45,864 nt of DNA from Dethiobacter sp. (GCA_018333455.1 JAGXTN010000015.1:1-45864); one strand, 5' to 3'; counted from the stretch's first letter, positions 31,282 to 39,365 are shown. Translations and numbers: made by a program. Notes: generated from the letters alone by a model not told the origin.

Positions 31282-33171
31282 ATGCTCCCAGCCAGCAAAG
31301 AATTTAATGCCGCCATGGTGGCCGACACTCGCCGCACATTTGGGCGGGTCATAATAGATTTTACAGATATTATGTTCGACCAATCTATCACCGTCACCGC
31401 CAACGAACAGGCAAACGCCGCCGCCTTGCTGCCACAGGTCGCAGACAACCTGACCGATGTCCCTCGCAGATGGGCATCCGCAGACGGCACAACGCTGGCT
31501 GACGGTTTATCCTTCCCCGCACCTTCAGTCCCCGCAGACGGACAGATGGGCTGGTGGGGCGTACAGATGGCAGGTGTAGGCGGCGCATTCTCCCCCTCAT
31601 TCCCGACGCTGACAGTCAACTTTGCATCTCGTCCCGTCCACAGTCTGCGCGTAGTGGGTGATTCGGCGCGGGGTGATTTCCCCGTTGACTTTGAGATTCG
31701 TCTGATTGGCGCAGGCGGGGCAGTACGGCATACCCGCACAGTGACCGGCAACGCATCCATGGTATGGCAGGAGACCATCACTCCCGTAACAGAGGTACTG
31801 CAATACGTCCTTGAGGTGCGCAGGTGGAGCCATGCTGGGCGGCAGGCGAAAATCGTTGAGGTGTTTACGTCCATACAAGAGACATACGAGGGCGACAACC
31901 TCATCAGCATCAGCTTGCTGGAGGAACGGGAATTGGCACAGCAAGGTCTGCCGGTCGGCATCATCAGTGCCAATGAGATAATGGTCAAACTGGACAACTC
32001 CACCCGTAGATTTGACGCCGGGAATCGGGAATCGCCATTGTATCAGTTGTTGGTGCAGAACCGGCGTATCAGGGCATGGCTGGGCGCGGAGATAGGCGGT
32101 GACATGGAGTGGGTGCCGCTTGGCACATTTTGGTCTGGCGAATGGACGGCGCAACGCGAGAAGCTCTATGCCAGCACCACAGGCCGCGACCGCCTAGAGT
32201 TTTTGCGTAAAAGCACCTACTCCGCCAGCCAAGTACTCGTCAATCAATCCCTCCATGCATTAGCGACAACAATCCTAATAAACGCCGGGCTTAACGCATC
32301 AGAGTACTGGGTTGACCCAGCACTGCAAAGCATCATCGTCCCCAATGCATGGTTTGGCACCGTCAGCCACCGCGAAGCCTTGCGGCAGATTGCCGAAGCA
32401 TCGCTCGGGCAGGTGTATGCCGACCGAAACGGCGTTATCCGGGTGGAGGGCGCGGGGCATCTCCTGGGGCAGGAATCATTTGTCGGGCCGATGATGTCCT
32501 CCGCGCAAAGCCTGACCATCAGCGCGGACAATTATTTTCGCAAAGACACCCCCGTAAAATGGGGGGAGCTGGCAAACCGTATCGAGGTGGAAACACAACC
32601 ACTAAGGGCTGTAGCAACGGCACAGGAAGTATTCCGCAGCAACGAGCCTGTACCGATTGCCGCAGGACAAACATTGACGCTGACGGTGCGCTATAACGAA
32701 CCGCCGGTGATTGATGCGGTGCCCAGTTTGGTAGATGCTCCTGCCGGTGCGGCAATAATCGTCGCGACATTCTATGCCTGGGGTGCAGATGTGACCATCC
32801 ACAGCCCGAACGCCGGAACATTTACACTCATCATCAACGGCAGACCGCTGCGGGTACTCAACAAGGAGCGAGCGGTCACTGAAGACGCGACCAGCATCCG
32901 CGACAACGGCCTGCTGCGCTACGAGTTTCCGGCGAACCACCTGGTGCAGACGCTTTCCCGCGCACAGGCGATAGCTGATACTCTGCTCCGACTGTACCGG
33001 CATCCACGCAGGGACTTGGCGATGGACTGGCGGGGCAATCCCGCGCTAACGCTCGGCGATATGGTTATCACCCGCGACCATCAAGACTGGCTGCGATACT
33101 GGGTGACAAAGCAAGAGATTGACTATGACGGCGCACTCCGCGTCAGACTTGAGGGGAGGCTTGCACGATGA
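31282..33171 (+). CDS. Large minor tail / baseplate protein
   Basis: 629 residues, ATG behind AGGAGGCAA. N-terminal beta domain with a Trp/Gly-rich region, then VEVFTSIQETYEGDNLISIS, EIMVKLDNSTRRF and LGAEIGGDMEWVPLGTFWSG, patterns found in tail proteins that join the tube tip to fibres (Dit/Tal-like set). The C-terminus (DTLLRLYRHPRRDLAMDWRG, GDMVITRDHQDWLRYWVTKQ) is like the end of baseplate hub proteins. No lytic catalytic residues recognised. Confidence 0.7.
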   Translation: MLPASKEFNAAMVADTRRTFGRVIIDFTDIMFDQSITVTANEQANAAALLPQVADNLTDVPRRWASADGTTLADGLSFPAPSVPADGQMGWWGVQMAGVGGAFSPSFPTLTVNFASRPVHSLRVVGDSARGDFPVDFEIRLIGAGGAVRHTRTVTGNASMVWQETITPVTEVLQYVLEVRRWSHAGRQAKIVEVFTSIQETYEGDNLISISLLEERELAQQGLPVGIISANEIMVKLDNSTRRFDAGNRESPLYQLLVQNRRIRAWLGAEIGGDMEWVPLGTFWSGEWTAQREKLYASTTGRDRLEFLRKSTYSASQVLVNQSLHALATTILINAGLNASEYWVDPALQSIIVPNAWFGTVSHREALRQIAEASLGQVYADRNGVIRVEGAGHLLGQESFVGPMMSSAQSLTISADNYFRKDTPVKWGELANRIEVETQPLRAVATAQEVFRSNEPVPIAAGQTLTLTVRYNEPPVIDAVPSLVDAPAGAAIIVATFYAWGADVTIHSPNAGTFTLIINGRPLRVLNKERAVTEDATSIRDNGLLRYEFPANHLVQTLSRAQAIADTLLRLYRHPRRDLAMDWRGNPALTLGDMVITRDHQDWLRYWVTKQEIDYDGALRVRLEGRLAR

Positions 33172-34385
33172 CCACACCGGCAACACAGCCGCTGCGGACG
33201 GACAGGGACGGTAGACCCATACCGCAGTATTGGAACTCGCACACACAGGCGTTTGAGCCAGGGCAGGGCGATGCAGGGGCGATGCAGATTACATCCATGC
33301 AGCGCAAATGGCGGGATGATTTCCCCGGCGCGGCGTTAAACGCAGCGAATTGGCAGACCATTCAGACCGGGGCGGGGCACACCATTACTGTGTCCGGCAG
33401 CAATTTGGCTATAGCTACCGGCACGACCATCAACGCCGAAACAATTCTTCGCAGCGTTGTGGCATATACTATCCCGTTCCGCGTCATGTTTATTTTTATG
33501 CTCAACCAGCGTATTGCTAACCAAGAGTTTTTTCTTGAGATTTTAAATGCTGCTGGCAACATGGTAGCACAGTGGCTTTTCAGCGGCACAAGCGCAGTGG
33601 CTGGAACCCACAACACAACAAACGAAGGCACAGCAGGCACACCTGCAAGCCCGGCTATCGCATCCACCGCAGCGATGGCGATCGCGGAGATTGAGCTGTT
33701 CCCCGACGAGGTGTATTTCCACAGCCGCCCCGCTGACAGCACGGCTACCAGAACAGCGTCTGCCGTCCGAACTCGCTTTATCCCCGACCCGAATCAGCAG
33801 TATTTCATCCAGATCCGCGCCCGGAATCTTGCCGTGGCTCCCGCCAGTAGCACAACGCTGACCGTTGATGCTGTAACCGTACAAGACATCGCGGAGTTGA
33901 CGGCAGAAATCACAGGCGGTCGAGGACAGATAATCGGCAGTCAGGCGATGGCGGTGCAGGCGGTAGGTGGCACGGTAGGCACAGTGACCACCGTTGGCAC
34001 AGTGACCACGGCATCTGCGCTCACCACCGGCAATATGCAGTCCATCAACACCGCCTTTGCGGACACCGCCGCCGCTTTAGGCGCAAATGCTGTATTCAAC
34101 GGCGCAGCGAGAGATTTCAGCGTGACACAACGCACTAACCGTTTCCGAGTGGCATCCAGCGCCGACCAAGCAGGGACATTGTTTATTGAGCAAAGTAACG
34201 ACGGCACAAACTGGGTGATGACGCACAGCGCGGCTACTGTGTCTGTGACTGATGCTGATGCTGTAGCGCGTCACATTGCCCGCATAGATGCAGAGGTAAG
34301 CAATCGCTTCGCAAGGGTACGTTATCGCAATGGCGCGACACTGCAGGCCGCATTCCGACTTATCTCAATGCAGACGGGGGTGTAG
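33168..34385 (+). CDS. Tail fibre-like structural protein
   Basis: 405 residues; ATGA overlap with the preceding gene. TDRDGRPIPQYWNSHTQAFE, then KWRDDFPGAALNAANWQTIQ (a lectin-like beta-sandwich opening with DDF......W), a centre with VGTVTTVGTVTTAS repeats, and a last domain (RFRVASSADQAGTLFIEQSN) like the jelly-roll end modules of tail proteins. It probably forms part of the receptor-binding tip. The precise family is not known to me. Confidence 0.65.
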   Translation: MTTPATQPLRTDRDGRPIPQYWNSHTQAFEPGQGDAGAMQITSMQRKWRDDFPGAALNAANWQTIQTGAGHTITVSGSNLAIATGTTINAETILRSVVAYTIPFRVMFIFMLNQRIANQEFFLEILNAAGNMVAQWLFSGTSAVAGTHNTTNEGTAGTPASPAIASTAAMAIAEIELFPDEVYFHSRPADSTATRTASAVRTRFIPDPNQQYFIQIRARNLAVAPASSTTLTVDAVTVQDIAELTAEITGGRGQIIGSQAMAVQAVGGTVGTVTTVGTVTTASALTTGNMQSINTAFADTAAALGANAVFNGAARDFSVTQRTNRFRVASSADQAGTLFIEQSNDGTNWVMTHSAATVSVTDADAVARHIARIDAEVSNRFARVRYRNGATLQAAFRLISMQTGV

Positions 34386-34388
34386 TTT

Positions 34389-34535
34389 ATGATTAACGAG
34401 CAAATGGCAAATATCCAGTGCCAGTGCGGGCAGAAATTCCAGGTGCTGAACGGTGACGGCACCGACTGGGACGAGGCGGCAACATCACAAGCGTATCATG
34501 AGCATCTGGCAGTATGCGAGGGGGCTAAAGCATGA
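34389..34535 (+). CDS. 48-residue zinc-finger-like protein
   Basis: ATG at 34389. MINEQMANIQCQCGQKFQVL with CxC, then HEHLAVCEGAKA: a Cys-x-Cys and a His-x5-Cys could hold one zinc. The next gene starts at 34532 with an ATGA overlap. Small zinc proteins occur among tail genes with no known role. Confidence 0.55.
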   Translation: MINEQMANIQCQCGQKFQVLNGDGTDWDEAATSQAYHEHLAVCEGAKA

Positions 34536-34840
34536 GTACCGCACCATCAGGTTGGCAGACACCAAAGACAAACTGGCTCACATCAGACCCGATAGCCATA
34601 GGAGACCTTAACCGCGCGGAAGGAAATTCTGCCGCCATTGAAACCGGCTCTCGCACACTTGACCAAGCCCTAGCATCGCCTGCCAACATCGGCACGCTGC
34701 GGCAGGTGTTGTCATGGTTTGCCGGCAGAATTCGCGCTATCAACGGCACAGCGAATTGGCTTGATGCTCCGGCAACGAACTTAGCGGTACTGCACACCCA
34801 CCGAACGCGCACATATGCCCGTACCTATCTCCATATGTAA
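34532..34840 (+). CDS. Small tail-region protein
   Basis: 102 residues, coupled by ATGA. APSGWQTPKTNWLTSDPIAI, DLNRAEGNSAAIETGSRTL and a mixed C-terminus (RTRTYARTYLHM). The opening with W.TPKTNW....P is a pattern seen in phage tail fibre-associated proteins (M.P...TW......).  No enzymatic motif. Context: tail tip operon. Confidence 0.55.
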   Translation: MSTAPSGWQTPKTNWLTSDPIAIGDLNRAEGNSAAIETGSRTLDQALASPANIGTLRQVLSWFAGRIRAINGTANWLDAPATNLAVLHTHRTRTYARTYLHM

Positions 34841-34852
34841 GGAGGTTGAACA

Positions 34853-35179
34853 ATGTCAGAACGTTTAGCTATTTTAGGGCAAGTCGCACCTGCCGCAAAC
34901 ACAGACACCGACCTGTACACTGTTCCTACAGGACGGGAGGTATCAGGAATACTGACCGTCTGCAACCGGTCAGGGGTTGAGGTACGATTTAGGGTTGCCC
35001 GCCGTGTCGGTGGAGCAGCTTTGGCAAACCAGCATTTTACCTACCACGACACGCCGCTTGGGGCAAACGCGACTTTTGTCCGTGCAGGGCTTGCTATGCA
35101 GGCGGGCGTGGTTGTAACGGTCAGAGCGTCAACCGCCGATGTAACTTTTACTCTTGAAGGCAGTGAGGTGACTATTTAA
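34853..35179 (+). CDS. Small beta-rich tail protein
   Basis: 108 residues, ATG behind AAGGAGG. ILGQVAPAANTDTDLYTVPT, then SGILTVCNRSGVEVRFRVAR, NQHFTYHDTPLGANATFVRA and VVTVRASTADVTFTLEGSEV make a compact beta sandwich. Similar small proteins occur in tail fibre clusters. Its stop overlaps the Gly-rich gene start (TAATG). Confidence 0.6.
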   Translation: MSERLAILGQVAPAANTDTDLYTVPTGREVSGILTVCNRSGVEVRFRVARRVGGAALANQHFTYHDTPLGANATFVRAGLAMQAGVVVTVRASTADVTFTLEGSEVTI

Positions 35180-35919
35180 TGACGCAAAGTGTGTTTCCGG
35201 CGGCACAAGCAGGTCTTTTCGTTGAATGGACTGTCCCAGGTACGTATAGCTGGACAGTCCCCGCCGGAGTGTTTGCGGTACTCTGTGTGGTCGGCGGCGG
35301 CGGCGGCGGTGGTGGTGGCGGTGGTGGTAACGGAACAGCCGGTGTAAACGGTGCTTCCGGTGGCGGCGGTGGTGGCGGTGCCGGCCGTCTTGCCCTGGCG
35401 TTACTGCCTGTCGTTCCAACACAGGTTCTAACCGTTGTTGTCGGCGGTGGCGGCGCGGCAGGCGCAGGAGGCACTGGCGGTGTTAACGGCGGTGTCGGCG
35501 GTGCCGGCGGCGTATCACGAGTAGCTGCCGCATTTCTTGTCGCTTCTGCCGGTGGTGGCGGCGGCGGCGGGGGTGGGCAAAGCTTAACTAGCGGCGGCGC
35601 TAGTTTTGGAGGTGGCGGCGGCGCCATAGCTGCCCAGGCCGCGCTAGTTTTACCTTCAGAAGGCTTTTTAGGCGCAGCAAGCGGCGCCAATGGCGAACAT
35701 GGTGGCGGCGGCGGTCATGGCGGAGGTCTTAACGGTATTACACCAGCTCTTGCCGGTGGCGGCGCCGGCAGTACAGGCGCGGCAGTTGGTGCCAGCGGCG
35801 GTGCTGGAGAACGTTGCAGCGGTGGCGGCGGCGGCGGGGGTGGGCATACTACTTCTTCGCGTTCTGGGGGTCCCGGCGGTGCCGGCGGCCCTGGATACGT
35901 CTCGATTTCTACTCTATAA
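35179..35919 (+). CDS. Glycine-rich tail tip / receptor-binding protein
   Basis: 246 residues. It starts with a beta segment (VEWTVPGTYSWTVPAGVFAV), then Gly runs up to 12 long with Ala, Asn and Ser, for most of its length. The order TVPAGV......GGGGGG is typical of Gly-rich phage adhesin-type domains, and Gly runs of this kind form polyglycine II bundles in the T4-type S16 adhesin. The likely job is host-cell binding. Codons for Gly are mixed (GGC, GGT), with marked low-complexity DNA, so the length may vary. Confidence 0.75.
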   Translation: MTQSVFPAAQAGLFVEWTVPGTYSWTVPAGVFAVLCVVGGGGGGGGGGGGNGTAGVNGASGGGGGGGAGRLALALLPVVPTQVLTVVVGGGGAAGAGGTGGVNGGVGGAGGVSRVAAAFLVASAGGGGGGGGGQSLTSGGASFGGGGGAIAAQAALVLPSEGFLGAASGANGEHGGGGGHGGGLNGITPALAGGGAGSTGAAVGASGGAGERCSGGGGGGGGHTTSSRSGGPGGAGGPGYVSISTL

Positions 35920-35936
35920 GATAAGGAGGTAGAACT

Positions 35937-36143
35937 ATGACGACTCAAAAGTTGATGTCATTACATTCAGGCGAAATAACCACAAGACCTATTTCTATTG
36001 TTGAATATCCTGTTAGAGATGCTAACGGCAAGATAGCAACCGCGCAGTTTGTAGTTGAAGATAACGAGGATAGGCTGATAAGCCTTGAAAGCAAGTTAGA
36101 CCAGATACTTATTCATCTGCAACGTCTGACTTCACCTAATTAA
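35937..36143 (+). CDS. Small tail-region protein with helical end
   Basis: 68 residues, ATG behind AAGGAGGT. The N-terminal half is beta-like (EITTRPISIVEYPVRDANGK), the C-terminal half is a helix (DRLISLESKLDQILIHLQRL). It lies between the Gly-rich protein and the lysis genes, where short accessory proteins of fibres are common. No family recognised. Confidence 0.6.
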   Translation: MTTQKLMSLHSGEITTRPISIVEYPVRDANGKIATAQFVVEDNEDRLISLESKLDQILIHLQRLTSPN

Positions 36144-36212
36144 TTTTAGTCAGCGCATTTAGCGATTGCACTCACGCCACGTAAAATAACAGCACAAATA
36201 AGGAGGCCAACA

Positions 36213-36389
36213 ATGACAAGTCTTGAAATTGCTGTAGCAAAACACGAACAACAGCTAGAGCAATCGTCTTGCCGGCTGAAACGCATTGAAGAAAAATTGG
36301 ACAGGCTCCACACATGGCTTATTGGCGTCCTCGGCGGGGTAGTGGCGTCGCTGGTGCTGCTGATTCTGAATCTGGGGGCGAGGAGGTGA
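36213..36389 (+). CDS. XhlA-like hemolysin/holin-associated protein
   Basis: 58 residues, ATG behind AAGGAGGCC. MTSLEIAVAKHEQQLEQSSC, a heptad helix (LKRIEEKLDRLHTWLIGVLG), then a single membrane segment to the end (GVVASLVLLILNLGARR). This is the shape of XhlA of PBSX, which works with the holin XhlB in lysis. The stop overlaps the following gene region. Confidence 0.8.
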   Translation: MTSLEIAVAKHEQQLEQSSCRLKRIEEKLDRLHTWLIGVLGGVVASLVLLILNLGARR

Positions 36390-36394
36390 ACAAG

Positions 36395-36583
36395 GTGGAA
36401 GATTACAATATCAATAAGCCTTTCTGGGCGTCGAAGCGGTGGTGGATGACAGCAATCGCTGTTGCTATCCCAGTGCTGAATCAGGTTTTCGGCCTTGGCC
36501 TGGACGTGGGCGAAATTACTGCCATTGCCGCGCCGGTGATGGCGTATATCCTGGCACAGGCGTTTGTTGACGCAGGACACTAA
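36395..36583 (+). CDS. Holin-like membrane protein
   Basis: 62 residues from GTG 36395 (GAGGAGGTG 7 nt upstream). NKPFWASKRWWMTAIAVAIP, then VLNQVFGLGLDVGEITAIAA, then VMAYILAQAF: two membrane segments joined by a short loop. A basic/Trp N-terminus (FWASKRWW) and location between XhlA and amidase support a holin. Expected job: make the membrane leaky to the amidase at lysis. Confidence 0.72.
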   Translation: MEDYNINKPFWASKRWWMTAIAVAIPVLNQVFGLGLDVGEITAIAAPVMAYILAQAFVDAGH

Positions 36584-36599
36584 AGGGAGGAGCAGACTA

Positions 36600-36770
36600 A
36601 TGCAGAGACCTAGTGTATATGGCTGTGACGTGTGCAAAAAGGCAACCGCAGTCGGTCGCGTGGCGGTGTTGATGTATCAAGCACAAAAAGAGCAAGACTC
36701 TGAGCGCATCAGGGAGCTGGTTAGGACAGCCCTGACTGCGCTGGAAAGGGCGGGGCGTCAGCATGCGTAG
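36600..36770 (+). CDS. Small lysis-cassette protein
   Basis: 56 residues from ATG 36600 (GGGAGGAG upstream). YGCDVCKKATAVGRVAVLMY, then an amphipathic helix (EQDSERIRELVRTALTALER). A CxxC pair suggests metal or disulfide. It overlaps the amidase start by 8 nt. No family known. Confidence 0.55.
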   Translation: MQRPSVYGCDVCKKATAVGRVAVLMYQAQKEQDSERIRELVRTALTALERAGRQHA

Positions 36771-37482
36771 ACGTGTATGTATAGACCCAGGACACGGCGG
36801 GTCTCAACCTGGCGCAGTAGGCCCAACCGGAGTACGGGAAAAAGATATTGCGCTAGTGGTATCAAGGCTGCTTCGTGAGATGCTCATAACGCCGCCGAAT
36901 GAAGCCCTACGACAGGCACAGGAAGCATTTGGTGCGGCACAGAAGCGCGGAGATAGTGCGGCCATGGAAGCTGCGAGAGCAGCGGGGCAGGCGGCGCGAG
37001 CAGCGGGCGCAACCGATGCAGGAGTACAAGCGCTGTGGCAAAGTCCAGTGGGGCCGATAGCGGTCACGCTGACCCGTGACAGTGATATCGATGTGGCCTT
37101 GACTGCCCGGGCTGATATGGCCAATGCATGGAGAGCTGATGCCTTTATCAGCCTCCACTGCAACGCGGCGGTTAGCCGGCAGGCTCATGGTTTTGAGGTG
37201 TTCACCTCACCCGGCCAGGATCGCTCTGACGTGCTGGCGGAGGAGATCATCAAGGCGGTAGCCCTGGCGTTCCCGGCACTGCGCATCCGCCGGGACATGA
37301 CGGACGGCGATAGCGATAAGGAGGCCCGGTTCGCTGTGCTGACAAGGGCCAGGGTGCCGGCGGTGTTGGTGGAGATGGCTTTTATCTCTAACCCTGCGGA
37401 GGAGCGCCTTCTGGCCAGCGCAGACTTTCAGCGGCGCATGGCACAAGAGATAGCGTCGGGGGTATTTAGATTTTTGGATTAG
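36763..37482 (+). CDS. N-acetylmuramoyl-L-alanine amidase (Amidase_3), phage endolysin
   Basis: 239 residues. Zinc-site motifs: VCIDPGHGG (His11), GVREKDIAL (Glu26), FISLHCNAA, and catalytic VEMAFISN near the C-terminus. Between the first helix (residue about 42) and the strand VTLTRDSD (about 100) is an unusual insert of about 50 residues, Ala/Gln/Arg-rich. It cuts the amide bond between MurNAc and the stem peptide. There is no signal peptide or wall-binding repeat; the holin would release it. Confidence 0.92.
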   Translation: MRRRVCIDPGHGGSQPGAVGPTGVREKDIALVVSRLLREMLITPPNEALRQAQEAFGAAQKRGDSAAMEAARAAGQAARAAGATDAGVQALWQSPVGPIAVTLTRDSDIDVALTARADMANAWRADAFISLHCNAAVSRQAHGFEVFTSPGQDRSDVLAEEIIKAVALAFPALRIRRDMTDGDSDKEARFAVLTRARVPAVLVEMAFISNPAEERLLASADFQRRMAQEIASGVFRFLD

Positions 37483-37829
37483 CCAAGTGACCAATTATTC
37501 CATCATTCAGGTTAGAGAGTACATCAAATATGAAAAACCAAAGCAATTAAGATTAAATGACAATAAAGACGATTGAGCAATCCGGCCTTCGGGCCGGATT
37601 TTTTGCGTTTATGTCCAAAAAAGTGAAGCGCTGGAATCGTTTATAAGCGGTGTTTAGGAAGCGGTTAGGGAGAGCGGGGAACTATCGATGTGGCACACAA
37701 GTGCCATCCATGTGCCCAAATTCTTTCTGAAGTGCCCTTTTTATCCCCTCCCAGCCTGTGTTACCAATAATTAAATTCCTTATAAATCGGGGGTATTCCC
37801 CGGTCAGTCTATGTCAGTTCGGAAACACT
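37483..37829. other. Non-coding region from the amidase to the tRNA fragment
   Basis: Apart from the terminator at 37578, it holds an inverted repeat GGCAC (37692-37696) and GTGCC (37701-37705), and further GTGCC copies at about 37711 and 37732. These may be integrase arm sites next to the attachment site. A GTG frame of 29 codons at 37487 (MTNYSIIQVREYIK...) has no good ribosome binding site. No other gene seen. Confidence 0.5.
37578..37606 (+). terminator. Terminator of the late operon
   Basis: AATCCGGCC, loop TTC, GGGCCGGATT, then TTTTGCG. It ends late transcription beyond the amidase and shields the host side. Confidence 0.85.
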
Positions 37830-37892
37830 CACAGGACTTAAAATCCCTCGGGAGTTTCTCCCGTACCGGTTCGACCCCGGTCTTCGGCACCA
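37830..37892 (+). other. 3' fragment of tRNA-Leu(UAA), probable attR
   Basis: CACAGGACTTAAAATCC (anticodon TAA in its stem-loop), a variable arm CGGGAG-TTT-CTCCCG, T arm ACCGG-TTCGACC-CCGGT, acceptor CTTCGGC, A, then CCA. The 5' half (acceptor, D arm) is missing; the preceding bases do not match. Such a fragment opposite the integrase end is the usual product of integration into the 3' part of a tRNA gene. The intact tRNA would lie left of the window, beyond the rest of the integrase gene. The crossover core must be inside this stretch. Confidence 0.82.
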
Positions 37893-38072
37893 CTTTGCTC
37901 AACAGCTGAGATTGTGTAATCGTGCTTTGCGGGCGGATTATGCAATCTCTATTTTTATTTCTGCGCCAATACGCGACTGCTTGGTGATGGAGAGCAATAG
38001 ATGGCTATAGATGCTAAAATGTATAAAATATAAAACCCCGTCCAGAATAATGGGAATGGAGGGGTGAGAGAG

Positions 38073-38528
38073 ATGAGCGATAGGTTTACAAACGGTTTTG
38101 TCGCCGGACTTGTGGCTGGTACGACTATGAGTGTCATGAATTATATTTCCCATCAAATCGGGATTGTTGATTTGCTATACTTAGATTGGGCGTCTGTATT
38201 GCTTTACGGTTATCGGCACGAGACTGTGCTTGAGGCTGTAGTCGGGCAAGCAGGCAAGTTATTTTTTGCCGGTCTGTTGGGGAGTTTTTTTGCTTTCTGG
38301 CTGACTATAGTAACCAGTAAATACCTTTTCTTTAAAGGTATCGTTTTTGGTATTGCGGTGTGGTTTGTAGTCCATGCCACGGCCACACTTTTTAAGTTGT
38401 TTCCCATGATTCCCATTAATTCGGATACAGTTTTTTCGTATAAAGTAGAAGCCGTCATTTTTGGCATTGTACTGGCTGAATCAATGCGTAGGTTGACTGG
38501 GAAGCAGGTAAAGAGTGAAGAGTACTAG
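38073..38528 (+). CDS. Four-helix membrane protein
   Basis: 151 residues from ATG 38073 (GGAGGGG upstream; GTG 38064 is too close to it). Four hydrophobic segments (GFVAGLVAGTTMSVMNYI, KLFFAGLLGSFFAFWLTIV, FKGIVFGIAVWFVVHATATL, KVEAVIFGIVLAESM). It resembles the convergent gene at 38564 in plan. No named function; YagU/DUF1440-like membrane families look similar. Host gene, right after the attR. Confidence 0.65.
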   Translation: MSDRFTNGFVAGLVAGTTMSVMNYISHQIGIVDLLYLDWASVLLYGYRHETVLEAVVGQAGKLFFAGLLGSFFAFWLTIVTSKYLFFKGIVFGIAVWFVVHATATLFKLFPMIPINSDTVFSYKVEAVIFGIVLAESMRRLTGKQVKSEEY

Positions 38529-38563
38529 CCGCATTTTTGGGCATGTTGCATTTAGGGGAATTT

Positions 38564-39082
38564 TTAGGTTGAGCGGTCGTTTAGCTGAGGCGCTTGGAGA
38601 GGTGCGCTGACAGGTAGTTGTTCAGTATTTCGGAAAAGAGCCGGATCGCCTAAAGTAGTCGCTGTCAGTGTGGCAGCAGCGCCGAAGACAGCATGGCCTA
38701 CCATTTCACAAAGGACTGTTTTTGGCGATAAAGGCCCTACCAAGGTGGCTCCCATGGTGGAAAGAACGCCATAAAAGCTGACCCACGTCGCCTCACCGAA
38801 TGCGAAGCCCTTTAACAGCGCTTTATCTTTGCCGGTGAAGGTAAGCATGTATACCGTACCCACACCAAGCATAGTCGCCACCACATTGTCAGCGACAGTT
38901 CCCACTATTTTTCCAGAGGGGCTGTACGCTCGGTGTGCAGGAAGCAACATTCCTGCTGATTTTTCCGGGCCAGTTATTTCAGCCCAATTGCGCTTCTTTG
39001 CCAGAGACATTAAGGACATTTTGGCCACATTGCCCGCTAATCCGCAGACAATGCCTAAGATGAGTCTATCTTTTATTTTCAT
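38564..39082 (-). CDS. Four-helix membrane protein, related plan to 38073
   Basis: 172 residues, ATG at 39082. Membrane segments (LILGIVCGLAGNVAKMSLMS, VADNVVATMLGVGTVYMLTF, LLKGFAFGEATWVSFYGVLS, MVGHAVFGAAATLTATTLGD). The repeated K.(F/I)..G..FG.A.W phrase and the E(M/A)..H......A end match the neighbour gene, suggesting common ancestry. The two genes converge with only 35 bp between. Role unknown. Confidence 0.65.
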   Translation of the reverse strand: MKIKDRLILGIVCGLAGNVAKMSLMSLAKKRNWAEITGPEKSAGMLLPAHRAYSPSGKIVGTVADNVVATMLGVGTVYMLTFTGKDKALLKGFAFGEATWVSFYGVLSTMGATLVGPLSPKTVLCEMVGHAVFGAAATLTATTLGDPALFRNTEQLPVSAPLQAPQLNDRST

Positions 39083-39191
39083 AGGAAAATCCTTTCTGGT
39101 CTGACCGAAAATTAATCGTGATTTCTTTTAGGATTTTAGTTTGCCCGAGAGTAGTTATTAAAAACAGTAATAATAAAATTTTTATTTTATG

Positions 39192-39365
39192 GCATAGGAA
39201 ATTATATCGTTCAGGGAAGCTACGATCCTATGCGTTGGGGTTTGTAAGGGGTGTGCCCCTTACGCTCGCGGTGTGCTCAGAGCCCGCAGGCTCGCCGAAG
39301 GGGCGGCAGCCCCTAGCGGACAAGAAAAACGCATCTTTGGATAAAGCGCGAAGCGTTTTTCTTGT
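39192..39365 (+). repeat. Structured repeat element, copy A
   Basis: About 174 bp. It begins with the hairpin GCATAGG...CCTATGC containing ATCGT...ACGAT, then the stems GTAAGGGG/CCCCTTAC, GAGCC/GGCTC and AGGGGC/GCCCCT, and ends with a 13-bp inverted repeat ACAAGAAAAACGC/GCGTTTTTCTTGT. The same element occurs at 45558 and 45735 in the same orientation. It lies in an intergenic gap and encodes no convincing protein. Confidence 0.85.

Noticed and set aside
31251-32154. Minus-strand frames opposite the baseplate gene
   Set aside because: No motif, and they overlap a well-supported plus-strand gene.
35172-35690. Minus-strand Pro-rich frame
   Set aside because: It is the reverse complement of the Gly-run gene (GGC/GGT read as Pro/Ala codons), with no ribosome binding site.
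37487-37576. 29-codon frame starting GTG after the amidase
   Set aside because: No ribosome binding site and no recognisable features; it ends just before the late terminator.
37830-37892. An intact tRNA-Leu gene
   Set aside because: Only the anticodon arm to CCA is present; no acceptor 5' strand (GCCGAAG) or D arm precedes it.
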